64,000 nucleotides of DNA from Methylotuvimicrobium sp. KM2. Its GTDB lineage: Bacteria; Pseudomonadota; Gammaproteobacteria; Methylococcales; Methylomonadaceae. The notes under the pieces are model-generated. The model worked only from the letters and a program-made list of their open reading frames with translations. It searched no databases and had not been told where the DNA came from. Made by a program: the position numbers and the translations under genes. The stretch lies in NCBI RefSeq assembly GCF_038051925.1, contig NZ_CP150634.1:558001-622000 (forward strand), in the 5' to 3' direction. Positions 39,242 to 48,079 of this stretch are shown here, piece after piece. The first letter of the stretch is position 1, and the number at the start of each line of letters is the position of its first letter.

Positions 39242-41191
39242 TTATTCGGGTGTTGAGGTGGGCCAATAACTTGATTGAGTAGAGATATTATCCAGCAATG
39301 TTTGGTTTAAATTGCTATGAAATTGCTGCTGTTTCCACTGGACTGCGCCTAGGTTTGACCATTCTCCGCTGAGGTTTTTATTGAGCAAATCATAAACCCA
39401 GTAGGACGGCGCTGAATTTTTCTTAATCTTGATCGTGAACAGGGCGTTATCAAGGTCTAGATGGAGTCTATGTGCCCAGTATGCAGTAATTTTCATGATC
39501 AGTTTGTTAAGTCTAGTGGCGTCAATATTCGGTGTGACAGCGATATTGGCCCACATTGAGTGAACGCGTCCCCAGTGAGGGGCTAATATCCGTCCTTCTT
39601 GGTTGATGAACGGCAGCCAGGCTTCATCTCCGTTATCGTTGGTGTAGGTGATTGCGAGTAACGTGTCGTACCCCTCAAAATGGTCGTGCAAATAAAGAGC
39701 ATGGGGTGTTATGCCGATGAATGAGTGGGATAGTAATAAAATGGAATTGCTGGCTTGAGTCATTGCAAGCATTAAGGGGTTGCTGCGTGTGTCGACATTA
39801 AGCCGGTATAGTAGTCCGTAGTGAATGGAGCTATTGATTTGTAGTATGCAAATGATTAAGAAGGCTTTGGTCAGTGTTTTTAAGTTTCTTCGTGACTGAG
39901 GGTTATTGGTCCCAAAAAAACGGCCATAAAAGCTGTTTAATTTGAATTGGGTTGTGTTTGGAATCGTGCAGTCTTGATTGCATGTTATGCGCTGTCTGTT
40001 ATCGGCTATGTTGCGATAAATAGCTTTGGCTAGATGATGAATGCCGGGGGTGCGGAGTAGCCAGCCAATTAAAAATGGATAGCGCATTTTCATTAGAATC
40101 TGGATGTAGGTGTTGATGCCGTTATAAACCTTACCGTTTTCGTCGACCGAATAAAGATCGGTCAGCAAGGTATCCAATGGCAGGGTAGATAGTGCGGGTT
40201 GTTTATTCGAATAAGTTTGAGCGTCCTTAAATTCAATGCATTTAAAAATATCGAAATGATTGACCGTTAATGCAGTGCGATTGCATAAAGGGCAGTCTTT
40301 GTCGTAGTAGACCAGTAATAAAGGCTGAGCGGGTCTAAGGGCTTTGGCTAAGCGGCGCCACCATGAAAAAGGAACCAGTAAGCTGTAAAAAATGAGCATG
40401 CCAAGGCCAAACGGATAAATATTTAGAGAAATCGTTATGCCAAGGTGTAAGCCAATGCCAATGAATAAGTAGAAGGGGCGTAAGTAGCGGTTTGAGAAAA
40501 AGAATATAAAGCTAAATTGGAACACAATAATGATATAGCCAATCGTCTTTTGTAATATTTCCTGATTAAGGAGCCAGGACATATTGATCGCGGATACATA
40601 ATATGGCTGTGTGGAGGGAAGCCAGGCTCCTAGGCCGTTTCGCCAGTGTTCGGCAAATAATTTATGAATCGCCGAGTCGAAATAAAGAAAGCCTAGGCAG
40701 ATAAAGACGGGAAGCTGGTAGCTCAGGCATGAAACAGTAGGTTTCGGGTGTTGAGAGTAATGGCGAAAGGGTGTGCTGAGTTTTAGTCTTAATTGGTCGA
40801 GCGCAAAGGCTTTGTCGGTCGGCATGAAGAGCAAAAAAAATCCTGATCCAGTCATGAATGCATCAAATCCGCCGTCAAAGTCTCGCTGCATGGGGGTGAA
40901 CTGTACAAAGATAATCCAAAAAAGGTAGCTTACAATTAATGCGTTTTGGCATTGGTAGCCAACGATTATGAATAAAGCAGAAACCGCCCAGAGACAAAGA
41001 AAAAAAGGAATGAGCGGGAACTCAACGTCAATGTAAGGAATTGGGTCGAAAATTAGATGATGGAAATATAATAAGAAGCAGATTTCTTGAAATAATACGA
41101 TGCCGTAGAGCAGTCGAAATAAGCCGATGCCGGTAGCTGGTGCGGGTTTGTTGTGCAGTTGGTGAAGCTTGTTGAAAATAAAATGATACAT
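39242..41191 (-). CDS. HTTM membrane protein fused to a DCC-type thiol oxidoreductase domain
   Basis: A 649-residue protein. Residues 20-280 hold about eight hydrophobic segments with the HTTM pattern (GIGLFRLLYGIVLFQE, QRDFDGGFDAFMTGSGFFLLF, HKLFAEHWRNGLGAWLP), related to the membrane part of vitamin-K-type gamma-carboxylases. A DCC1/DUF393 domain begins at 291 with LLVYYDKDCPLCNRTAL, giving a C300-x2-C303 redox pair. A further helix near residue 430 precedes a 200-residue soluble tail. Function is unknown; a membrane redox or modification role is inferred. It reads away from the small membrane protein gene at 41337, both on the minus strand, with a terminator between. Confidence 0.82.
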   Translation of the reverse strand: MYHFIFNKLHQLHNKPAPATGIGLFRLLYGIVLFQEICFLLYFHHLIFDPIPYIDVEFPLIPFFLCLWAVSALFIIVGYQCQNALIVSYLFWIIFVQFTPMQRDFDGGFDAFMTGSGFFLLFMPTDKAFALDQLRLKLSTPFRHYSQHPKPTVSCLSYQLPVFICLGFLYFDSAIHKLFAEHWRNGLGAWLPSTQPYYVSAINMSWLLNQEILQKTIGYIIIVFQFSFIFFFSNRYLRPFYLFIGIGLHLGITISLNIYPFGLGMLIFYSLLVPFSWWRRLAKALRPAQPLLLVYYDKDCPLCNRTALTVNHFDIFKCIEFKDAQTYSNKQPALSTLPLDTLLTDLYSVDENGKVYNGINTYIQILMKMRYPFLIGWLLRTPGIHHLAKAIYRNIADNRQRITCNQDCTIPNTTQFKLNSFYGRFFGTNNPQSRRNLKTLTKAFLIICILQINSSIHYGLLYRLNVDTRSNPLMLAMTQASNSILLLSHSFIGITPHALYLHDHFEGYDTLLAITYTNDNGDEAWLPFINQEGRILAPHWGRVHSMWANIAVTPNIDATRLNKLIMKITAYWAHRLHLDLDNALFTIKIKKNSAPSYWVYDLLNKNLSGEWSNLGAVQWKQQQFHSNLNQTLLDNISTQSSYWPTSTPE

Positions 41192-41255
41192 TTACTAGAG
41201 CATTATGCTGAATAAATGTATAAATTATAAGGTATTTAGCTTGGAGGTGGGTAGA

Positions 41256-41305
41256 AAAAACAAAGGCCGCCTCTAATACTTATCAGGATTAGCAGGGGCG
41301 GCCTT
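41256..41305 (-). terminator. Terminator of the 43-residue membrane protein gene
   Basis: AAGGCCGCC (41263-41271) and GGCGGCCTT (41297-41305) form a strong stem, extended by TAAT / ATTA. On the minus strand it is followed by GTTTTTTCTAC. Confidence 0.85.
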
Positions 41306-41336
41306 GTGATCTTTTTAAAACTAACGGGGCGTTAGT

Positions 41337-41468
41337 TTATTTGTCTTCGTCGTTAGGCTCAGCAAAAACCCATTTTACTAAGAAGTAGCCGGCTGCGATA
41401 ACGACAATCGCACCGATCATGCCAGCTGGTTCTTTTAACATTTCAGTCAAATCTAAGATCGCACCCAT
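41337..41468 (-). CDS. 43-residue single-span membrane protein
   Basis: It begins MGAILDLTEMLKEPAGMIG, passes through one helix (MIGAIVVIAAGYFLVKWVF, about residues 17-35), and ends in an acidic tail (AEPNDEDK). AGGTAGGA precedes the ATG. A near-consensus promoter and a strong terminator enclose it alone, which suggests an abundant short transcript. I do not recognise the family. Given the strong expression signals and its site about 4.3 kb after pmoCAB, an accessory membrane peptide for the methane-oxidising membranes is one possibility, but nothing in the peptide itself proves that. Confidence 0.78.
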   Translation of the reverse strand: MGAILDLTEMLKEPAGMIGAIVVIAAGYFLVKWVFAEPNDEDK

Positions 41469-41530
41469 GAGTGTCCTACCTGTGTTTTTATATTTTAGAA
41501 AATGCTATAGACATAGCAAATGAGCCATCA

Positions 41531-41558
41531 ATGATACTTTAGACACAGCTAATGTCAA
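41531..41558 (-). promoter_or_regulatory. Strong sigma-70 promoter for the 43-residue protein
   Basis: On the minus strand TTGACA (41553-41558), 16 bases, TATCAT (41531-41536): six of six and five of six consensus bases. The spacing equals that of the pmoC promoter. The leader is about 55-60 bases. Confidence 0.78.
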
Positions 41559-41679
41559 GTTTAATGTTGAAATTTTAAAGCGATGCGCAATTAAGTTAGG
41601 GGGAATGTAAAACTAGAGTAGCAGTAGGTGTGTGTTATAATCCGAAGGACCTATAAAATCAAAGTAAAAAGGTGGGAAG

Positions 41680-42069
41680 ATGAATATAAAAAAGAGCATA
41701 CATGCAATATGGCCCGCTGTTTTATTGGCTTTTGCAGCGAATGCGGAAGTCTTATTAAAAGATCAGTCTGAAATTCTGGGGAAATGGAATCTCTATGCGG
41801 AAGCCGCCAAATTGGAGGGGGAGAAAAAAGATCTGAGTATCGAATGGGACTTTAAAAGTGACGGGGTATTGAACACAAAGTCGATTGATAACTATGGGCG
41901 GACCAAGACATTTGAAGTGGCATTAAAATATTCTGTCGAAGACGGCATGATTAGAAAGCAATCGACTCCCGGACGTGAAAAATACGAATCCTGCAAAGTT
42001 ATTGAAAAATCGGATTCGGATATGATTTTGAAATGTACCTATCTCTTTTTCTTTTTGACTAAAAAATAA
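41680..42069 (+). CDS. Exported protein of unknown function
   Basis: A 129-residue protein with a signal peptide (first 22 residues, ending AANA-E). The mature part opens SEILGKWNLYAEAAKLEG and continues with alternating strands and two cysteines (ESCKV and LKCTY). The GKW start with short beta pattern recalls small lipocalin-like domains, but I cannot assign one. It is followed by another unknown membrane gene 23 bases on, likely the same transcript. Confidence 0.7.
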   Translation: MNIKKSIHAIWPAVLLAFAANAEVLLKDQSEILGKWNLYAEAAKLEGEKKDLSIEWDFKSDGVLNTKSIDNYGRTKTFEVALKYSVEDGMIRKQSTPGREKYESCKVIEKSDSDMILKCTYLFFFLTKK

Positions 42070-42092
42070 TAACTAAAACAGGAGGGTGTGTA

Positions 42093-42518
42093 ATGATTGG
42101 TGGTATTGTTATGATTCTGGTGGCCGTTTGGGTCTACCAGTCGGCTTCGCGAGCTAAAGTAGAAAAAATTCTTTTTTGGGTGGTTTTATGCTCTGTCGTT
42201 TTTTTAGCGGTTCAATTTACGGCGGTTTATTTCAATGTGTATTTACTCGAGACATTTAAAGACGGTGGCTTCGAAGGCGGCTATGAGCGGGATTTGGCTT
42301 CCATCGGCGACCGAAAAACTAAAGGTGGAATATTTCAAGGGTTTACCGGAACCCTGTTGTCCATTGTGTTTGAATTGATGCCGCCGCTTCTGGGTGTCTT
42401 AGCCGTTGCCTTTATTAGAACTAAGTTTATGCTCAAAGAGGCATTGACAGTTTCTAATTTATTTAGCGGAATGAAAGAGTTATTCGTCTCGATTAAGAAT
42501 AGTTTCAAACCGGAATAA
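42093..42518 (+). CDS. Membrane protein of unknown function
   Basis: A 141-residue protein with three hydrophobic segments, at about residues 2-16, 26-50 and 88-110. The loop between the second and third is charged and glycine-rich (ETFKDGGFEGGYERD). No known family is recognised. AGGAGGG gives a strong ribosome site. A terminator follows at 42537-42567, so it ends a two-gene unit with the exported protein upstream. Confidence 0.68.
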   Translation: MIGGIVMILVAVWVYQSASRAKVEKILFWVVLCSVVFLAVQFTAVYFNVYLLETFKDGGFEGGYERDLASIGDRKTKGGIFQGFTGTLLSIVFELMPPLLGVLAVAFIRTKFMLKEALTVSNLFSGMKELFVSIKNSFKPE

Positions 42519-42536
42519 TATCTCGTTTTACCAGGC

Positions 42537-42567
42537 AAAAAGCCCAAGTCCTGCTTGGGCTTTTTTG
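42537..42567 (+). terminator. Rho-independent terminator
   Basis: AAAAAGCCCAAG and CTTGGGCTTTTTT form a hairpin with a T-run, and an A-run on the other side. It can serve both the plus-strand gene ending at 42518 and the minus-strand gene ending at 42572. Confidence 0.9.
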
Positions 42568-42571
42568 TTGA

Positions 42572-42766
42572 TCAGCCAGTAATTTTTGCAACAAGCGATA
42601 CCAAAAGAGCGACAAAAAGAACAGTAAAAATAATGCCGACAATGATGTAAGTGGACAAGTTGCCGTGTTCGAAATCCCTTTGCCTATTTTTGTTGCTTTG
42701 TATGCCGACTGCGGCGGCGAAAACGCTTTTAATTACATTGAGTATCGTCGGTTTCGACATAATCAT
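42572..42766 (-). CDS. DUF2970 small membrane protein
   Basis: A 64-residue protein with the DUF2970 pattern: VIKSVFAAAVGIQSNKNRQR then DFEHGNLSTYIIVGIIFTVL, and one C-terminal helix (about residues 39-60). The family is widespread in beta- and gammaproteobacteria and has no known function. The start may be the second Met (42760). It faces metH, about 100 bases away, divergently. Confidence 0.85.
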   Translation of the reverse strand: MIMSKPTILNVIKSVFAAAVGIQSNKNRQRDFEHGNLSTYIIVGIIFTVLFVALLVSLVAKITG

Positions 42767-42865
42767 CTCCCTAAAAATCCGTTAAGCATAATGCGGCTCG
42801 ACAGCTTGTCAAGCCAAGCTTTATCCGGGTGTTATGCCCTTATTTAACTTCTAGCATGTAAGTAC

Positions 42866-45800
42866 ATGAATAAATTAGAAAACTTTAAAAAAAGACTGTC
42901 CCAAAGTATCCTGTTTTTAGATGGCGCTATGGGCACGATGATTCAAAGCTACAAATTGGAAGAAAAAGATTATCGGGGCAAGCGTTTTTCGGATTGGACT
43001 GTCGATCTAAAAGGTAACAATGATCTGCTGTCTTTGACTCAGCCGGATATTATTAAAGCGATTCATTGCGCTTATCTTGAGGTCGGCTGCGATATTATCG
43101 AGACGAATACCTTTAACGCGACGCAAATTGCGATGGCCGATTATCAAATGGAATCATTGGCCTATGAAATTAATTTGGAATCGGCGCGGATAGCTAGACA
43201 AGTTGCTGATGAATATAGTCAAAAAACACCTGAAAAGCCGCGCTTTGTTGCCGGTATTTTAGGACCGACAAACCGGACGGCATCGATGTCGCCCGATGTC
43301 AACGACCCCGGTTTTCGTAACATCGATTTCGATACCTTGGTCGATGCTTATACCGAAGCGATACGCGGCTTAATCGACGGCGGTGTCGATATTCTTTTGA
43401 TCGAAACGGTATTCGATACGCTCAATGCCAAGGCGGCTATTTTCGCGGTCGATCAATATTTCGAGGCGATCGGTTATAAGTTGCCGGTCATGATTTCCGG
43501 CACGATTACCGATGCTTCGGGCAGAACGCTGTCGGGCCAAACCGTCGCGGCGTTTTGGAACTCGCTCAGTCATATCGAGCCGATTTCGTTCGGCTTCAAC
43601 TGTGCCTTGGGTGCCAAAGAGCTTAGACAACATATCGAGGAATTATCATCGATCGCCGACACGCATGTGTCGGCTCATCCGAATGCCGGTTTGCCGAACG
43701 AGTTCGGCGAATATGATGAATCTCCGGAAGACATGGCCTTGGAGTTAGCCGATTGGGCCGCGAACGGTTATTTGAACATCATCGGTGGCTGCTGCGGCAC
43801 GTCGCCCGAGCATATCAAGGCGATCGTCGAGGCGGTCAAGCAATACCCGCCGAGAGTCGTTCCCGTCATTGAACGACAATGCCGCCTGGCCGGTCTTGAG
43901 CCGATGAATATCGGGCCGGACTCGTTGTTCGTCAATGTCGGCGAACGGACCAACGTGACCGGCTCGGCGAAATTTAAGCGCTTGATCGTCGAAGGCGATT
44001 TTGAAACCGCATTGGAAATTGCCAAGGATCAGGTCGAAAACGGCGCGCAAATCATCGACATCAACATGGACGAAGGCATGTTGGAGTCGAAAGAAGCAAT
44101 GGTGCGTTTTCTAAGCCTGATCGCTGCCGAACCGGATATCGCCAAGGTGCCGGTCATGCTCGATTCGTCGAAGTGGGACATTCTCGAAGCCGGCTTGAAA
44201 TGCATTCAAGGCAAGGGCGTCGTTAATTCGATCTCGTTGAAGGAAGGCGAAGAAGCCTTCATACAGCATGCCAAGTTGATACGGCGCTACGGCGCGGCCG
44301 CGATCGTGATGGCGTTCGACGAACAGGGCCAGGCCGATACGCGCGATCGAAAAATCGAAATTTGCAGCCGCGCCTATCGCATTTTGACCGAGCAATTGAA
44401 TTTTCCGGCCGAGGATATTATTTTCGACCCGAACATCTTCGCGATCGCAACCGGTATCGACGAGCACAATAACTACGGCATGGATTTCATCGAAGCAACC
44501 CGCGAGATTAAGCGGACCTTGCCGCATGCCCTGGTATCGGGCGGCGTGTCGAACGTGTCCTTTTCGTTCCGGGGCAACAACCCGGTCCGGGAGGCAATAC
44601 ATGCGGTATTTTTATTTCATGCGATCAAGGCCGGCATGGACATGGGTATCGTCAATGCCGGGCAATTGGCGATCTATGAAGACATTCCGCTGGAATTGCG
44701 CGATGCGGTTGAGGATGTCGTGCTCAATCGCAACGATCACGCGACCGAACGTTTGCTGGAGTTGGCCGAAAAATATCGCGGCGATGGCAGCACGGCAGCC
44801 AAACCTGAAGAGCTGGAATGGCGAAGTTGGCCGGTTACTAAAAGGCTCGAGCATGCCCTGGTTAAAGGTATCGCCGATTTCATCGACGAAGATACCGAGC
44901 AGGCCCGGCAAGAAGCCGAAAAACCGTTGCATGTGATCGAAGGCGCGTTGATGGACGGTATGAACGTAGTCGGTGATTTGTTCGGGGCCGGCAAAATGTT
45001 CTTGCCGCAAGTCGTTAAGTCGGCGCGGGTCATGAAAAAAGCGGTCGCGTATTTGATGCCGTTCATGGAAGCCGAGCAAAACGGAGAAATGCAGAGCAAC
45101 GGCAAAATATTGATGGCCACCGTCAAGGGCGACGTGCATGACATCGGCAAAAACATCGTCGGCGTGGTGCTGCAATGCAATAACTTTCAAGTCATCGACT
45201 TGGGTGTGATGGTGCCGGCCGAAAAAATCTTGCAGACCGCGCGCGATGAAAACGTCGATATCATCGGGCTGAGCGGATTGATCACGCCATCCCTCGATGA
45301 AATGGTGCACATGGCCAAGGAAATGGAGCGTCAAGGCTTCGATATTCCGTTGATGATCGGCGGCGCAACGACTTCAAGAGCCCATACTGCGGTCAAGATC
45401 GAGCCTAACTATCACGGTCCGGTTGTTTACGTCGCCGATGCCTCCAGAAGCGTCGGTGTGGCCAGTCATTTGGTCAGCGACGACTCCAAGGAAGCATTTA
45501 CCCAAAAAATCAAGGAAGAATACAAGGAAGTTCGGGAAAGGCATCAGGGGCGTAAAGCCAAGACCAAGCAGCATAGCATTGAGCAGGCGAGGCGTAATAA
45601 ATTCAATTGGACCGATTACGAGCCGGTCAAGCCCACCTTTTTAGGTACTAAAGTCATTGATCGCTTTCCTCTCGATACGTTGGTTTGGTATATCGATTGG
45701 ACGCCGTTCTTCCATACCTGGGAATTGGCCGGTAAATATCCCGATATTTTCGAAGACCGAGTCATCGGCGAAGAAGCTAGAAAACTGTTCGACGACGCGC

Positions 45801-46537
45801 AAGTGATGTTAAAAAAAATCATCAACGAAGAGTGGCTTCAGGCTCGTGCCGTTATCGGGTTCTACCCGGCCAACAGCGACGGCGACGATATCATTTTATA
45901 TAAAGACGATTCTCGCCTTGAAAAGCGAGAAATTTTGCATCATTTGCGTCAGCAAAGTGTCAAGGCGCCGGGGCGGCCGAATTATTGTTTGTCCGATTTC
46001 ATCGCGCCTATCGACAGCGGCAAGACAGATTATCTAGGTGGTTTTGCGGTAACGACCGGCATTGGCATCGAAGCTAAGCTCGAAGAATTCGAAAAAGACC
46101 ATGACGATTACAGCTCGATCATGCTCAAGGCCTTGGCGGACCGATTGGCCGAAGCCTTTGCCGAGTATATGCATGAAGCGGTCAGGAAGGATTTTTGGGG
46201 TTATGCAAAAGACGAACAATGGCGTAACGAGGAGCTGATAGCCGAGTCTTATCAAGGCATAAGGCCGGCTCCGGGGTACCCGGCTTGCCCGGATCATACC
46301 GAAAAGAGCAAATTGTTCGAGTTGCTCAATGTGACTGCGACGACCGGAATAGAGTTGACCGAGAGTTACGCGATGTATCCGGCCTCGGCGGTCAGCGGCT
46401 GGTATTTTTCGCATCCTGAAGCCCAGTATTTCAATGTCGGCAAGATCGATCACGATCAACTCGAAGACTATGCGCGCCGAAAAGGCATCGCGAAGGAAGT
46501 GGCTGAGCGGTGGTTGTCCGCGCATTTGCATCACTGA
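42866..46537 (+). CDS. metH: Cobalamin-dependent methionine synthase
   Basis: A 1223-residue enzyme that transfers a methyl group from methyltetrahydrofolate to homocysteine using B12. Domains in order: homocysteine-binding (about 1-330, with IETNTF and the zinc cysteines GGCCGTS), folate-binding (about 350-610, [14 protein letters not shown]), cobalamin cap and binding (about 650-890, with [14 protein letters not shown] carrying the Co-ligand His), and reactivation domain (about 900-1223, [12 protein letters not shown]). Length equals that of E. coli MetH. I see no cobalamin riboswitch in the short upstream gap. Confidence 0.98.
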   Translation: MNKLENFKKRLSQSILFLDGAMGTMIQSYKLEEKDYRGKRFSDWTVDLKGNNDLLSLTQPDIIKAIHCAYLEVGCDIIETNTFNATQIAMADYQMESLAYEINLESARIARQVADEYSQKTPEKPRFVAGILGPTNRTASMSPDVNDPGFRNIDFDTLVDAYTEAIRGLIDGGVDILLIETVFDTLNAKAAIFAVDQYFEAIGYKLPVMISGTITDASGRTLSGQTVAAFWNSLSHIEPISFGFNCALGAKELRQHIEELSSIADTHVSAHPNAGLPNEFGEYDESPEDMALELADWAANGYLNIIGGCCGTSPEHIKAIVEAVKQYPPRVVPVIERQCRLAGLEPMNIGPDSLFVNVGERTNVTGSAKFKRLIVEGDFETALEIAKDQVENGAQIIDINMDEGMLESKEAMVRFLSLIAAEPDIAKVPVMLDSSKWDILEAGLKCIQGKGVVNSISLKEGEEAFIQHAKLIRRYGAAAIVMAFDEQGQADTRDRKIEICSRAYRILTEQLNFPAEDIIFDPNIFAIATGIDEHNNYGMDFIEATREIKRTLPHALVSGGVSNVSFSFRGNNPVREAIHAVFLFHAIKAGMDMGIVNAGQLAIYEDIPLELRDAVEDVVLNRNDHATERLLELAEKYRGDGSTAAKPEELEWRSWPVTKRLEHALVKGIADFIDEDTEQARQEAEKPLHVIEGALMDGMNVVGDLFGAGKMFLPQVVKSARVMKKAVAYLMPFMEAEQNGEMQSNGKILMATVKGDVHDIGKNIVGVVLQCNNFQVIDLGVMVPAEKILQTARDENVDIIGLSGLITPSLDEMVHMAKEMERQGFDIPLMIGGATTSRAHTAVKIEPNYHGPVVYVADASRSVGVASHLVSDDSKEAFTQKIKEEYKEVRERHQGRKAKTKQHSIEQARRNKFNWTDYEPVKPTFLGTKVIDRFPLDTLVWYIDWTPFFHTWELAGKYPDIFEDRVIGEEARKLFDDAQVMLKKIINEEWLQARAVIGFYPANSDGDDIILYKDDSRLEKREILHHLRQQSVKAPGRPNYCLSDFIAPIDSGKTDYLGGFAVTTGIGIEAKLEEFEKDHDDYSSIMLKALADRLAEAFAEYMHEAVRKDFWGYAKDEQWRNEELIAESYQGIRPAPGYPACPDHTEKSKLFELLNVTATTGIELTESYAMYPASAVSGWYFSHPEAQYFNVGKIDHDQLEDYARRKGIAKEVAERWLSAHLHH

Positions 46538-46547
46538 GGATCTTTTT

Positions 46548-47045
46548 ATGATTGAACGCGCGATCGAGCGCATCATGTATGCGAGCCGTTGGATTTTGGC
46601 ACCGGTGTATCTAGGAATGAGCGTTGCCTTGTTGGCGATATCGGTAAAATTTTTTCAGGAGATCATTCATTTTGTTCCTCATATCCTTGAGATCGATGAA
46701 GCGAACTTGACCTTGAAGTTATTGACCTTGATCGACCTAACGCTGGTCGGTAGTTTGATTATTATCGTGATGTTCAGCGGCTATGAAAATTTCGTTTCGC
46801 AAATGGATATCGGTTTGTCGACCGAAAAACTGGGCTGGCTCGGAACACATGATTACGGTTCTCTAAAAATAAAACTGGCATCGTCGATCGTCGCGATCTC
46901 GTCGATTCATTTATTGAAGGTCTTCATGAACATACAGGCGACCGACAACGACAAGATTTTATGGTATGTCGTTGTGCATTTAACTCTGGTGATTTCTGCG
47001 CTGTTGATGGGTTTTCTCGATAAAATAAGCAAGCATCATGACTAA
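46548..47045 (+). CDS. YqhA/UPF0114 family membrane protein
   Basis: A 165-residue protein with the family opening [21 protein letters not shown], four hydrophobic segments, and the conserved [13 protein letters not shown]. Function unknown. I chose ATG 46548, preceded by GAGGATC and 10 bases after metH; the frame is open further upstream inside metH. Its TAA stop lies in the left end of the repeat at 47042. Confidence 0.9.
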   Translation: MIERAIERIMYASRWILAPVYLGMSVALLAISVKFFQEIIHFVPHILEIDEANLTLKLLTLIDLTLVGSLIIIVMFSGYENFVSQMDIGLSTEKLGWLGTHDYGSLKIKLASSIVAISSIHLLKVFMNIQATDNDKILWYVVVHLTLVISALLMGFLDKISKHHD

Positions 47046-47229
47046 GGAATATGTGCAAAATATCGTCTATAAGTAGTAGGTTTTGCGGCGGTTCAGTGAC
47101 TCGCTTGACAGGGCGCCGTGAATACGTACATGTAGGCTTGACGGCGGCTCCCTGCCGCCGACACCTGTCAATCGAGTCACTGAACCCCCTTCAACAATTG
47201 TCGAAGTTATTTCATGCTCGTTCCTAAGT
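47042..47229 (+). repeat. MITE-like repeat, family-1 variant, filling the yqhA-glutaredoxin gap
   Basis: Left end CTAAGGAATATGTGCAAAAT and right end TTATTTCATGCTCGTTCCTA plus AG are imperfect inverted repeats. The core GGGCGCCGTGAATACGTACA is uninterrupted. A close copy lies at 63729-63920 with the same ends. It contributes the yqhA stop codon and the most obvious start codon of the next gene. Confidence 0.8.
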
Positions 47230-47480
47230 TGATGCTGTTCGGCACGCAAGGCTGCCATTTGTGCGAGCAAGCGGAGGAAATGCTGGCTAGTTATCTGACT
47301 GATAATAACGATATCGAGATCGAGATCGAGTCGATCGACATTGCCGAATATGAGAAATGGCAGGAACGTTACGCGATACGCATTCCGGTGTTGTTGCATG
47401 AGGCGTCCGGTATTGAGCTTTGTTGGCCGTTTGATCAACTCGATGTGGAGAAGCTTGTCGCAATGATTAGCGGAAAGTAG
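47214..47480 (+). CDS. Glutaredoxin-like protein (DUF836)
   Basis: An 88-residue thioredoxin-fold protein. The redox motif C-x2-C is in GTQGCHLCEQAEEML, and IRIPVLL provides the cis-Pro. This small family often occurs as a single gene. The ATG at 47214 lies within the preceding repeat's right end. An ATG at 47232 (MLFGTQGCHLC) would start the protein as is common in the family, so the first six residues are uncertain. Confidence 0.85.
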   Translation: MLVPKLMLFGTQGCHLCEQAEEMLASYLTDNNDIEIEIESIDIAEYEKWQERYAIRIPVLLHEASGIELCWPFDQLDVEKLVAMISGK

Positions 47481-47542
47481 ATGATGGTAAGCGGTAAGCG
47501 GTAAGCCGTGTATTGCTTGATCCCATACGCGGGGCGGGTATT

Positions 47543-47716
47543 TATACTCATCGTATATCAAAATTCGGCGCCGGAGTGTCCGTCAAAGGACGCCGTGAAT
47601 ACGTCCCTGTAGGCTCTATGCCAGCTCCATGCTGGTCCCTCACCTAGCGTTAGGTGAGGGATCGAACACCCCGGCGCCTCCTCTGGCATTGCCGAAATTT
47701 GAAGTGCGGAAGGTAT
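47543..47716 (+). repeat. MITE-like repeat, family 2 (empty copy)
   Basis: Left end TATACTCATCGTATATCAAA, right end AAATTTGAAGTGCGGAAGGT plus ATA. The core GGACGCCGTGAATACGTCC is uninterrupted, giving the empty-site sequence for the nested element. It contains the CCTCACCTAGCGTTAGGTGAGG hairpin. Confidence 0.82.
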
Positions 47717-48079
47717 AACCCGCCCCGAACGTTTTGGTTTGCTTTGACAATGATTGAAACGTTTAGGACGGGGTTACAAACCATACGCATCAAGCTAAAA
47801 ACGGCCACACCAGACCACGTCTGCTCTTTCCAAAGTTGCTATTAAAGCACGTAGCCCGTATGCAGCGAAGCGGAATACGGGAATGGCGTGGCTCCGAGCT
47901 TCCCGGATTGCGCTACGCTCCATCCGGGCTACGCTGGTTAGACTCGCCGAAAGCGATTGGTAGCGATTTAGCCCACCTTTAACATTTTCTAGTAAATATC
48001 TATCATTCGCAAAAATTATTAATTTTTTAACTAATTGATATCATTGGGCTATAAAAATCGACTTCCTCGAAAATGGCTA
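47717..48079. repeat. Partial copy of the ATACGCATCAAGC element
   Basis: CCATACGCATCAAGCTAAAA at about 47783 and the palindrome GTAGCCCGTATGCAGCGAAG ... CGCTACGCTCCATCCGGGCT match the element at 37360-37571, but the right end is lost. The remaining sequence to 48079 is AT-rich with no gene. Confidence 0.65.

Noticed and set aside
42767-42865. Possible cobalamin or SAM riboswitch before metH
   Set aside because: The gap is only about 100 bases and I see no conserved box or fitting structure.
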